A stretch of 64,000 nt of DNA from Undaria pinnatifida. Taxonomy: Eukaryota > Sar > Phaeophyceae > Laminariales > Alariaceae. Under the pieces are notes generated by a model, which saw nothing but the letters and a program-made list of their open reading frames with translations, searched no databases and was not told where the DNA came from. This document shows positions 9,701-18,800 of the stretch, one piece after another; position 1 is the first letter of the stretch, and every line of letters starts with the position of its first letter. The stretch lies in the NCBI GenBank assembly GCA_012845835.1, contig JABAKD010000005.1, forward strand, positions 4,354,655-4,418,654, written 5' to 3'. Both the position numbers and the translations under genes were made by a program.

Positions 9701-12330
9701 ATGTTCGCGTTGTCGACATATAATGCATCATGACGCAACGGCAGGCAATCGTACATCAGGTCGCACGCCCTTGAAAAAACGGCGGCAGTTTGGCTGTACC
9801 GATCGGTCCTTACGGAAAGGTTTGTTGTTTCTGAAAAAACGCCTGCGATGCTTGGCGGTTTAGCTCTCGTTCGCCGTTTACCTTGCAAGCGAACATTTTT
9901 CGCGATTCCGCTATAATATTTTCGTATTACTGTTGTCCGGCCCACGGTACACTTATTTGGAACTTGTACTAGAAGTTGGGGCGGGGTAGTATTTTTAAGA
10001 GTATCTATTGCCAAGAGATCGAAAAGAATCTTAACCCCTTTACAACTGGAAATCCGTTTTTGGGGACCGAATTACATGTATTTATTTTAGTGAGGGGTTC
10101 GGGGGCTCTAAAGGGGTTAAGCGGTTGCCAGTTTCGTGGTATGTACCGTTTCGTTTCAAGCGCTGCTTCTGGTAAGGCGGCCTATCAAACAACAAAATGT
10201 TCGCCGTGACGATCAACGTTTATACTAAGGTATGGTGTCATACATGTTCATCTTCTCAACACAACCCCTTTTTTTGACTTGACAGAGCAGACGTTTTGGT
10301 GATGCCGGTCGTGTCAGTGATGTCCTTTGACGAAACGCCCGCGCCAACTTTTTCGCAAGATACAAGTACCGATCGATGTTTTTTGGTAATATCTTACTTG
10401 TCAACTTTCGTCAGGACGACTGCGGCGAGTGGGTGACCGCTCTCTGCGAGTACGGCGACGGCGGCTGCCCTGACACCTCGGGAACCTACGGCGTCTCGAT
10501 GCCCGAGCCGATGGATGACAGTTCCGGGTCTGGATACAAGGTGCGAGTCGCTGACGCGGCGGACGAGTCCAACATGGACTGCTCCGCGGAATTCACCCTG
10601 GTGGCTTCCGAGTCGGACTCGGACGAAGACAACACCCGCCACTTGTACGTCACGTCTCCGGAGGAGGGCGACTTGGCGTTCGCCGGCGAGGAGTACACTG
10701 TTGAGGTGAGTCAGCGGTGGGCTTTTCATGGCGCAATCGACGGATGGATGAGCCTACACAGCATATAAGCTCTGAACCCTCGCGCACACTTTGTTTTTTG
10801 CGCCCAACGGGGGCGGATAAAACAACTAGTTTACAGGGTGTGTAACGCTATCGGGCGTGACTGTTCGGGTGTGAAACTGGTAGTTGGGTGTGGCTACGTT
10901 GTCTTGGCTGGGCTTTGCCGCGTCGGTAGTAGTTTTTCGTGCGTTGTTTCACGAGCAGATGCTGCTGGAATGCTGTGGCTTCAAAATTTGGTCTTGCATT
11001 GTTTGGTCATTTCTGTTGATCAAAAATTGTTACCTGAAATTCCCAACAGTGGAATAACGCACGTAGTAGGGGAGAAACAGGAACAAATATTCCTGGCAAT
11101 TATAATAGATGCAGCTTCAATTTTTATCTCTACGAACTCCGTGTATGTGCTGCGCATGCACACCAGGTAACAAAGCTGAGAGATCTAGCTCGAATTTTGT
11201 CTCTCCTATTTCCGCGTGTGTGCTGCCTATGTACACCAGGTAACGAAGCTGCAGCAGTACAGTACGGCGAATGTCTTCCGTTTTCTTTCCTGAAACATCT
11301 CATTTTCGACCTTCGTTTTTTACCACGAACACGACCTATTGCAGTTCGACTACAACGACGGCGAGGGCTCCAAGATCGGACGCTTCAGCATCGACCTCTA
11401 CCTGGCTTCCGGCAGCAGCGACTGTGGAACGTGGGTCACCTCCATCTGCGACAAAGCGAGCATCGGCTGCAAGGACTCAAGTGAGTCGCTGATACCGCGG
11501 AAACATCGCTATGAACGGACGATACGCTGGCATCGTTTCGTGCAAAATTCGTTTGTTGTCAACTTGAAGCACGGTTTACTCCCCGCGCGAAGTCCCGTTT
11601 CCTAAGTTCTTTTTTTCTTGTTCACATGCGCGGTCCAGCTAATACGTGTACGTAATCCTGTTTATTTCCCTCAATCAAGGCTAATACTTTTGATGGCTGC
11701 CCTCCTTTTGCGTTTGTCGCAGTAACGAAGTCTAACCGCTGTGTAGTAATCTTTTGCGCTAAGCCTGTTGTTTAGTGGCTTGTATTTTCTCCTTTGACGC
11801 GCTTACGATAGCAGTAGCACTTTCGTCGGAAATGGTTTCTGAATGGCGGAGCTCAAATCATCGGAAACAGGCAATTTTTTTTGCGTGGTTCTCGTGTGTA
11901 CCGAGGTCAAGGGTTTTCTCATCCGGTAGCGCAGCAGTTTTTTTTTTGTCCGAATCAGTTTTTTCGGGAGAGGTGTTGAGCTCCCAAATTTAGGAGTAGT
12001 ATTAGAGAAAAAAGCGCTGCACCTCTTTCGTAGCAGCCGTCCTTTATTCTCACGCACCAAGTCTCACTTCCTTCTTCACCCACGATACGTTATGTCCCCG
12101 GCTTTTTTTTTTGCATGGTTCGTCAACAACCCTTCACAACACCGACGACAGTGGGCGACTACGATGTCGTGCTCCCCGAGGAGATCGCCAGCGGCGAGTA
12201 CAAGATCCGCGTCGGGCTCTTCGAAGACGAGGAGCTGTTCGGATGCTCCGGCACGTTCGAGATCGTCAGCGACGACGACGACGTCTACAGCTACACCTTC
12301 GAGACCTTCGACGGGTCGGACTGGCGATAA
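2445..12330 (+). CDS. Secreted protein with two tandem Kre9/KNH-like domains
   Basis: Model: exons 2445-2548, 3020-3104, 10415-10705, 11345-11480, 12152-12330 (795 nt, 264 residues). All introns are GT-AG and all phases agree. Residues 1-19 form a signal peptide ending GAANA. Domain 1 (about 20-127) starts IEVVSP, has AYTVEWTG and a Cys-rich part with CGEWVTALC. Domain 2 (about 140-256) repeats the plan: LYVTSPEEGD, EEYTVEF, DCGTWVTSIC, then SGEYKIRVGL. This layout is that of the Ser/Thr-rich Kre9/KNH-like family (Pfam PF10342), extracellular beta-sandwich modules linked to cell-wall glucan assembly in fungi and common in stramenopiles; that role is family knowledge, not shown here. No C-terminal GPI signal or Ser/Thr stalk is visible; the protein ends in an acidic tail, so it is probably soluble. 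The start was chosen for the signal peptide and the AAAAATGGC context. Confidence 0.85.
3922..4005 (+). mobile_element. (AAC)n-tailed short retroposon, copy 2
   Basis: The core GTGACTGGAGCCTGTCCTG, then GACCACGGACTTG and GCGAGTTTATGTG, is followed by an AAC-rich tail. It lies in intron 2 of the KNH-like gene. The 5' end is shorter than in copies at 617 and 6630, as expected of 5' truncation. Confidence 0.6.
4512..4602 (-). mobile_element. (AAC)n-tailed short retroposon, copy 3
   Basis: In reverse orientation a perfect GTT run precedes CTCACATTAACTC and GTCCGTGGTCACA, the complement of the family core. The part 5' of the core is not recognisable. Confidence 0.55.
5302..5400 (-). mobile_element. 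(AAC)n-tailed short retroposon, copy 4 (divergent)
   Basis: GTT repeat on the left; the complement reads GTCCCTGGAGCTTGTCCTG, AACCAGGGACTTTAAC and then the AAC tail. It is the most diverged recognisable copy. Confidence 0.5.
5515..5645 (-). repeat. CTTCTGGACAAG dispersed repeat, copy 2
   Basis: The complement carries CAGCTTCTGGACAAG, CACAGGTGTCGTCCC and TCTCGCATGGGGTTCAGCA in the same order and spacing as the copy at 1388. Confidence 0.55.
5686..5766 (+). mobile_element. Decayed TTAA-type mini-element
   Basis: CCCCTTGAGCCCC at the left and GGGTTTCCAGTTGTA at the right match the 82-bp TTAA element family. The flanking TTAA is no longer intact. Confidence 0.45.
6437..6525 (-). mobile_element. 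(AAC)n-tailed short retroposon, copy 5
   Basis: A GTT/GCT-rich repeat is followed by CGCATAAACTCGCATTATCA and CTCCAGTGACTC, the complement of the family core with part of it lost. It lies about 100 bp from copy 6, in opposite orientation. Confidence 0.5.
6588..7015 (+). repeat. Dispersed repeat interrupted by a retroposon
   Basis: Together with 240-535 (reverse) this forms a two-copy family. Left of the retroposon it matches through GTGCCAGGTCCA; right of it through TTGCCACCCA, GACCACGTATACATTTCACG and a purine-rich AAAGAAAGGAAAACG stretch. Confidence 0.55.
6630..6745 (+). mobile_element. (AAC)n-tailed short retroposon with 11-bp target duplication
   Basis: This is the best-preserved copy: about 85 bp of core (TTCCTGGGGGTATTCC to GCGAGTTAATGTGAG) and a tail of about nine AAC units. 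It is bounded by the direct repeat TACGTCGCACT at 6619-6629 and 6746-6756. The flanks joined together match the reverse complement of 440-530, which lacks the insert. The element has no coding capacity. Its size, 3' repeat tail and duplication length fit a SINE-like element moved by LINE machinery; I did not find a convincing pol III promoter. Confidence 0.75.
9233..9539 (+). mobile_element. TIR element (GACGCGTGCTACGATAG family), decayed, with nested insert
   Basis: AGGGTGCACCACATTTTTTTCT at the left, CTCTCCCAAC, then CCGACGATCTGGGG and TTAAGGAGCCC match the internal order of the 270-bp element at 32063-32332. The terminal repeats are largely lost. A TTAA-type element (9410-9490) sits at the same internal position as in the copy at 31562-31927. 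Confidence 0.55.
9410..9490 (+). mobile_element. TTAA-type mini-element, decayed, nested
   Basis: 81 bp between TTGA (9406-9409) and TTAA (9491-9494). It contains CTCCCTATACTAATTCCAAG and CGGGTTTCCAGTTGTAAA. The first terminal bases have drifted. Confidence 0.6.
10035..10116 (-). mobile_element. TTAA-type mini-element, intact
   Basis: 82 bp flanked by TTAA at 10031-10034 and 10117-10120. It begins CCCCTTTACAACTGGAAA and ends GGGGCTCTAAAGGGG. The termini CCCCTTTA/TAAAGGGG are inverted repeats. TTAA duplication plus CCC-initial ends is the signature of piggyBac-superfamily non-autonomous elements (family knowledge). Confidence 0.75.
11137..11250 (+). repeat. Two-copy 73-bp tandem repeat in intron 3
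   Basis: The motif GTGTATGTGCTGC followed by GCACACCAGGTAACAAAGCTG recurs 73 bp downstream as GTGTGTGCTGCC and TACACCAGGTAACGAAGCTG. It lies just upstream of exon 4 of the KNH-like gene. Confidence 0.6.
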
Positions 12331-12493
12331 ACATATGGTGCATCTCGAAAAAGGAAAAGTGGTTGTAGGCGATAGGAGATGGATGCAATATGCACGGGTG
12401 TCCGGGAAGGACTCGCCGTGATTATGGCAGCGGTGCCATTAGTCGTGTTGGGCGCCGCTGTGTGTCGTGGTTGTTCTCACACATTCAACCTTG

Positions 12494-12841
12494 TAGATCG
12501 TCAGCGACGGGGATGGTGACCCAAGCTACCCCCTTGGCGGTGTCGGGGGAGGGTCTTTGACTAGCGACAAACACTGATGCCGTTAGAACCGGTTGTGAGG
12601 GAAGTATTCACAGATACAACTGGAATTGGTTGCGCAACGGTGGGAATTATTGCAGGTACCACGTCGGGAGCGTTGGTTTTCCGCTGGCTCAAGATAGCTG
12701 CGATTGGAATTTGGTGTCTTGCTGCGATGGTGGCAGTGCCTCTTTTTCACGCTGTAACCTCGGTTACGGGCGATATTTCCTTGCTTCTCCTGCGTTCGTC
12801 ACGGAAAATGCCATGATACAGATCGTCGTTGTTAGAATTTA
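12494..12841 (+). pseudogene. Decayed third KNH-like domain / exon-5 copy
   Basis: After a splice-acceptor-like CCTTGTAG, the bases from 12497 read IVSDGDGDPSYPL before a stop, echoing the exon-5 end EIVSDDDDVYSYTF. Further on, 12654-12841 reads DSCDWNLVSCCDGG, then GYGRYFLASPAF and AMIQIVVV. This parallels DCGTWVTSIC, GDYDVVLPEE and YKIRVGL of domain 2 in order and spacing. The best reading is a duplicated, degenerate third domain downstream of the stop at 12330. It could instead be an alternative 3' end if spliced. Confidence 0.5.
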
Positions 12842-14640
12842 ATGCTATTATGCGGTCAATATTTTTCGCGCTCAAAAATAAATCGATGGCCAACATTTTC
12901 CCGCTCTAGGCTACTACTCGGGTAGTCAACATTTTATCTCTCCTGCTTATTTTGGCTTGTGTGAAGAAGTGGGTGTTTTTTCTCGCTTGCACTTTTGGTA
13001 CGCCTAATTTAAGCTCCCGGTGGAGCCTGAGGGGTATATTGGCCAAATATATGGCCCGAAGGGCGGTTGCTAATCCCGCAAGCACTACGCCAAAGTGTAA
13101 AACACGTCGTCGTCACGCGCGTGCGCGTCTCAGACAAATCATGTGGCAATTTTTGCTTTTTACCGACGCGTCCACTCACACTTGGGAGAAGCGCGAAGTA
13201 ATATATATCTATGTTGCGAAAGTTAGTTTACGCGTTTGATTTTTCGTGCATCATATGTGCGGATTTGTGTATCCGTATTGCATTTTCAGTTCTTCCTGTG
13301 CGGATAATATTGTATACTTCATTTCATGTGGCGCAACGTTGGTACAACCGCCATGGTTTTTGGTTGCTTCCGATCTATCCTTTTCCCTTGCGGAGTGGAG
13401 TAGCGGGCGTTGCCGCAAGCAACATCCTGTCTAGTTACACTGCAGCGTCGTACCAGGCTCTGATGATGTCGCGTTTGCCAAGGTTGTTTCGGTTCCTGAA
13501 TGTACGCCATCGTGTCTAGTTAGGTTGCAGCGTCGTACGGCGCCCTTTTATGCTGTCGCGTTTGCGGAGGTTGCTTAGGTGCCTGAGTCTACTGCAAGCG
13601 CTGGTTTGAGACCGCAGCAGCAGGTTTACCGGTTTGCAGTAGCTTGTGTCAATCGGGCAGGACGTGGTCAGGCACCCTAAAGACAGGGCAGTACGTCTCA
13701 CGCCGATCGTAGTTGACATCGTTTTGTTTTAGGTTTTACTGCGACGTGCATGATGACTTTGTAGCGGTTTTTCCTGTTTTTTAAACCTTAAGTCGGCAAT
13801 ATCAGTATTCACTTGGTAATATTAGCTTCTTGCCTCGGCAATAATATAGAGCTTTCACTCGGTAATAGCGTCTCTTAGAGACGGCCGTCCTGGTGTTGAG
13901 TCACTTGTGATTTCTAGTTTTGTAGCAGCAAGTCCTAGATACTGCGGATCGATAACACGTGCTGATGTTGTTTAGGGCCGGTTCGTTTTGCTTGATCGCA
14001 AGGCCCCCTGTCGTATGTGTCACGTGAAGTTCGATTTTGTTTCGGGTTCTTGCTGTTTTGCGTGAATCTTTGTCGCTCCGGATCCTTAAATCTAGCAGCC
14101 AAACGCTGCTTTGCTATAATCGAAAAACCTATCGATAAAAAGAACGGGGTCATACTACGTGCTGACTTGGCGTGCGTCGTAGGTCATGCCTTGCTGCTGT
14201 TTGTAGCCGACTCACGTGCTTTTTTGTTGTGTTTAGTTCAGCGTCACTGCGAGGTCTCGTATTGTTCTATTGCACGTGAAGTTCAATTTTGGTTCGGGTG
14301 CTTGCTGTCTTGCGTAAATCTTGGTCGCTGAGGATCTTTATCCTATTGGCTAAAACGACATACCTGGTAATTTTTATCATAACCCCTTTTCGGTATCGAT
14401 GATGTGAGCTGGTCGCTTGGTGGTGACATGCTATTGACCAGACCGCCATCGTTTTCTTCCAAACACCACGACCGGAAACCTTTCTCGCTATGTTTGGATA
14501 CCGCCCATGTGGCGTACCTGGTACCATTCAAGAACTACGCCGGACCGTCACCAAACCTCTGGTCTGTATCCGTCACTAAGTAAGGTTTGACCAGGCCAGC
14601 GGACAACCAGGGCGTAATCGATTATGATCGCCGATCACTC
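12842..14640. other. Intergenic DNA with local tandem duplications
   Basis: No gene is recognised. Two-copy duplications occur at 13428-13597 (85-bp offset; both contain CTAGTTA, GCAGCGTCGTAC and GTCGCGTTTGC) and at about 13955-14360 (CACGTGAAGTTC at 14021 and 14273, each followed by TTCGGGT and TTGCTGT). Confidence 0.5.
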
Positions 14641-15744
14641 TTAAAAGTTCCCATCTAGGAGGAGACCAAGGGTGGCCCCCACGAAGTCTGCATGCGTTTC
14701 ATGTGCCACACCCCCTTCCACGCCAGTGATCCTCCATCTTCTTCGTCCGCAAAAAAGTTCCCGTTCCCTAAATGTAGACGAAGTCGCTTCCCTGCGCCCA
14801 CCAGCCTTGTATCGCACGGGGGCAACTTTGTGGCGCCGTTCGTCGATGTACACACGTCCCGGATGAACGAAGTTCAACGCGTCGGAGATAGATACCACTG
14901 TTCGACTGTGGTCAGCCCTGCCTTCTACTCGGAGTTCCCGCCCTTGCGGGTCTGCGAGCGAAATGTAGGATGAACTTGTCCCAGCAATGCCGGTTCGGGG
15001 GGTCCCAAAGACCACTCACTCCTAACGAAAACACGCCCGTCTTTCCTCGGGCTTTTACTCCCTCGTCCCTGCTATCAATTTAAAGGGGAACCCAAGTCTC
15101 TTTAGCGTGGGTTAGATCGCTGTCTACAGGCTGTGGGTCCTGGTTCACCTCGTGCGCTCTTGCTTGGAGACAGATGCACGCGTGTCGCGTCTCCATGTCG
15201 ATTGCACCGCGGCAGGGTCATCTATATTGTCACTGCATGCTCCTCAATACGACCTTCATAACACGAACTAACTCCCGATCCAAGGACGCACAAACTCTCT
15301 TTCGGGTGCAGCACTGCGGCGAGTCCGTTGACCGCGCACGAAGGCATGCCGTGGCTACTTCCCCTTGAGGAATTCCCAAGTCGTAGCGAGCCTTGGCGAA
15401 GGCCTTGGTCTCCTTCCCCGCCGGGGTCGTCCTGTCCCGGCGGGCAAACCATCCCTGGTGGCCAGTCCAGAGCAGCTGTGAGGGCGGCGTCGCGCCCCTG
15501 GTTGCCCCACTCGTCTAACCTCCGCTGGGGTTTCCGTATGTGCGTGGTAAACGGGTCATGCACAGCTATCATAGCATGTTGGCTTCTGAGCGATTTTGGA
15601 CCGAGTCTCCCTCTGTGCCAAGGTACCACGTTCCAACCAAGATTCGGACACGATGCATGCCATCGCTTCCTTCGGGAAACCCCTCATCCCAAGGGCACGG
15701 TAGTGGGGCCACGTTTGGGGCATTTTTCTGCAATGGCTCGGGGT

Positions 15745-15910
15745 CACTCGCGCGAGCGACCGCCTTGTGTTCCTTGGTGGTCTTGAGCTTTAGTGCCGTC
15801 AATTTTTTCGCGATAGTATGAATTCGCAACGGAAGGGTATGCTACGCGCTGCGTTAAAGAAAATGCCTAAAGTACCAAGATGTCCGTGAGGTACAGAGTC
15901 ACTCGTGCAA
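15745..15910 (+). repeat. Repeat with palindromic CACTCGCGCGAGTG-type ends
   Basis: It begins GGTCACTCGCGCGAGCGACC and ends GTGAGGTACAGAGTCACTCG. The copy at 45470-45655 shares both ends but little of the middle. A reverse-orientation pair of the same ends lies at about 21015-21055 and 22925-22975. Confidence 0.5.
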
Positions 15911-16759
15911 GTGGTGAAAACCCGGAAGTGTGGGCCAAAAAAAAGAAGTCAAAATGGGGGTATGATACTACAATATACCGCACGTGGCCATGGTCCTCAT
16001 GTGTGTCGAACTTCCCCCGGCCTACCTTCAAACTGAGCGGCAATGCTCGCGTTAGGGAGCCCCCTCGTCATTCGGCCATCTACAGGGCCGGTTAGGTCTG
16101 CGGGAATCTCCGACAATATCCCTCCCTTGCCCTCAACACAGGAAGGCGTTCGCCTCGCTTCCGCCGACGGCAGCCTCAACACTCCCGCCCCCGTAGAAAT
16201 GCTTGACTGGGCTTGCTGGTGAGGTTGCTATGTCGGCCGAGTTGTCGGGCACCCATCCTGAACAATCGATTGTGCTTCCACCGCTCCTGGTATCTCGGAG
16301 AACTTCTCGCACGGTCACTTAGCCCCGACGTCTGCCCTCCTCCATACACACACGTGGAGGGAGACCCCCGTATCCAGGGCCCTTTTGAGGTGAATTACTT
16401 TCTGCCCAAGGGATACGACGACAGTGATGGCCGCCGCTTGCTCGTCCGCCATGATGGTGGAGCAGAGCGCAAGCTGGTTCGCCCTTCCATGCTTTACTAC
16501 CCGCCTTGCCCGCCCCAGCGCGTGATTTGATTTTCGAATCGAAACATCAACCGTCGCGTCGCCTTTTTCTTCGGCACAGCGGACGTTGATTCTTCCCAAA
16601 TAGAAATGCCATCCGCCGTCGGGCCGTGCCCTTTCGACGCTAGCGCCCCGGGGTTGAAGGGGTTGACCACGATGCCCGTGTCGTCGTCTGGCTCCGGCCG
16701 GAGGAGGGAAATAAATTTCGCTGTACTCGTGTTGGCCGTGACCCCCTCAAGGATGAGAT

Positions 16760-16785
16760 ATATATATACTCCGGAGTATATATAT
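16760..16785. repeat. 26-bp perfect palindrome
   Basis: ATATATATACTCC and its exact complement meet at the centre between 16772 and 16773. It could extrude a hairpin or be a symmetric protein-binding site. It has no obvious partner elsewhere in the window. Confidence 0.8.
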
Positions 16786-18172
16786 TCGAGGTATTCAAAT
16801 GTTTCGGCCGTTCATCACCCAAACCCCTCTCGAATTATCTCCAGTCCCAGCCCCGACTCCAGACAAAACCTAGGCGGCCCCAGGGGGTCTCCCGATTGGA
16901 CACTGGAACAAGCGATCTCCCTTCTCCCCGTTGCGCCCACCTGCAAACCTGTGTCCGCCGGTATTGTACCACGTCACTTGACCACTAATCGGCGTGGGTG
17001 CTGACGCGCAGACGGTCATCTCCACAAGAAGAGCCGCCGCTCTTTCGACTATATTCAATACGTCGGAGCAGTCAGTGATGCCCAATCAGTTTCCTGTCTC
17101 GTACAAGCGTTCGCGCCCACGGTCCCACGCGCTTGATGATCATTTCGCTTACTGTCACAACCGTAAAATGTTCAGTCTAATCTTTGGTTAATCTCTCGAT
17201 TATCCTCCTCCAAAAAAGGGGACCGCTGGTTGATAGCTCCTGCCGCGATGCGCCTGCTTTTTTGTCATGTCCATGAACACTGGCCACATTGTTCCCATCC
17301 AGCGCAGGGAGTCTCCATCGCACGATAACTGCCAGAACAAGTCCGGTAGGAACGCGTCCGGCTCGTCGATGATTCTCCGCCAGGCGGCTGCCATGCTTCG
17401 GCCAAAGGGCTCCCAACCTATACCGGTGTAGATGACGGGATGCAGATGGATGGCCGCCGTTCCGCGCGCCGATAGGGAGCATCAGGAACCACTGACATCG
17501 GAGAACCGCCGGCATGCACGCTCATCATCCGAGCGTCACCGGGAAGCACACCTATTCTCTACCTGCTGTAGACAGCGCTCTCCATTACTGCCGTCGCAAC
17601 GGGCGCGAAAACGGTAGTGTGGCCGTCGAACGGGAACGTAATTACCGGCGTGACCCACATCCCCCCGTTGCCTGCTGGGTGCGGCTCTACTAGACGGGTG
17701 CGTGCTGCTACGGGCATCCCTCGCGCGTGGTGAACCGCTGACGATGTTCGAGTTTCTCTTTTCTTTCGAAGCTGTCTGGGCTGTTTCCCGTTGGCTCGAG
17801 TCCTCTCGTATTTCCATCAGCCGTGGGCGCATAAGGAAACAAACGCCACTCTGTACCGAAGCGAGCCTCTGTTGACTGTTGATCCGGCCGCCCGACGACT
17901 AAATCACGGCCGGCATCACGCGCTGGACTAATCTCCGGCGGGGGCAATTTTGACGTCGTCGAGTCCCGGTTCGGCCGGTGCCCTTCCACGACATGTGGTT
18001 GAGGCTGTCAAGCACGTAAGCGCCTTCTAATTTAGGTATAACACGTTTTTACCTTGTTACCAATCGTTACCCTGCATGCGCTCTCCATGGAAACATCGTC
18101 GAACGCTGGCCCTGCACACAGGCTGCTCGGCACTTCGCCTTCCTCCGGCACCTCGTGTGAATCCTTAGAGCC

Positions 18173-18416
18173 ATCCCACGGTAGGGTTGCATCCGAAAGT
18201 CCCTGAGCTCCTCACATGAGGAGCTCAATATCTCACTCGAAAAATGACTTCGAAGGCGTTCGGTCGCACAACCCGACCAAGCTTCTATGCCTTAGTCCAA
18301 AACCAAAATGCACTCGTGAAATTGCTTGGTTGACCGGCAGTTCCTCACATGAGGAACTCAATCGCCCAGGGACGTTTTAGCGCAAAACGTGCAACCCCTA
18401 ACCCCTACCGTGGGAT
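18173..18416. mobile_element. 244-bp foldback element
   Basis: Inverted terminal sequences are ATCCCACGGTAGGG at 18173-18186 and CCCTACCGTGGGAT at 18403-18416, followed inward on both sides by a GTTGCA/TGCAAC block. Two internal palindromes centred on CACATG, GAGCTCCTCACATGAGGAGC and GTTCCTCACATGAGGAAC, lie near 18207-18228 and 18342-18361. There is no coding capacity and no clear target duplication. Confidence 0.6.
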
Positions 18417-18509
18417 GACTCCTTGCCGGGTAAATTTCGTCTGGTAAAATCGTCCAACTCGGCGTCGAGACTAGCCAGGTGCTCTTTTAGTACGTGAGAT
18501 CCATCGTAG

Positions 18510-18800
18510 GACGAGTGCTACGATCGGAGCTCTAGGTGAATCATGATATTTTTCTAATACTGCGCCCCTCAATTTAGGAGGTTAAAAGACATGTCCTTAG
18601 TATCCCAAGAGCCGATTGTTGAAGAAAAATAAACCTGCGATGGTCCCGGATGAAAAAAAAAGCATGGTCTAGGTACACGACGTGAAAATCGTTTTTAAAA
18701 AAATTGCCTACGATTTCCGACGATTTTTTTGTTAAGAAGCCCCGTCATTAGAGAACCATTGAGGCCAAAACTAAAGTATACCTCTATCGTAGCACGCGTC
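18510..18800 (+). mobile_element. TIR element (GACGCGTGCTACGATAG family)
   Basis: The left end is GACGAGTGCTACGATCGGAG and the right end is CCTCTATCGTAGCACGCGTC at 18781-18800. Between them come CCTCAATTTAGGAG, a GGTCTAGGTAC block, CCGACGATTTTTTTGTTAAG and AGCCCCGTCATT, in family order. Copies lie at 9.2, 31.6, 32.1, 35.6, 37.2 and 38.4 kb. Confidence 0.7.

Larger units (their letters stand above)
3105..10414 (+). other. 7.3-kb intron 2 of the KNH-like gene
   Basis: It joins exons 2 and 3 in phase 0 (donor GTGAGA, acceptor TTTCGTCAG). Domain 1 aligns without a gap to domain 2 across this junction, so no exon appears to be missing. Contents: five (AAC)-tailed retroposon copies, one CTTCTGGACAAG repeat, two TTAA elements beyond the one inside the TIR element at 9.2-9.5 kb, and open but unconvincing frames at 7190-7744 (plus) and 9613-10014 (minus). 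The other introns of the gene are 471, 639 and 671 bp. Confidence 0.75.
14641..18130. other. GC-rich stretch with unrecognised open frames
   Basis: Several short frames have protein-like composition but no recognisable domain: 14641-15015 (minus), 15222-15629 (minus), 16213-16530 (plus, with GPFEVNYFLPKGYDD) and 17200-17394 (minus, with WRRIIDEPDAFLPDLFWQL). They are broken and change strand, so a decayed element is more likely than a gene. I assign no function. Confidence 0.3.
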
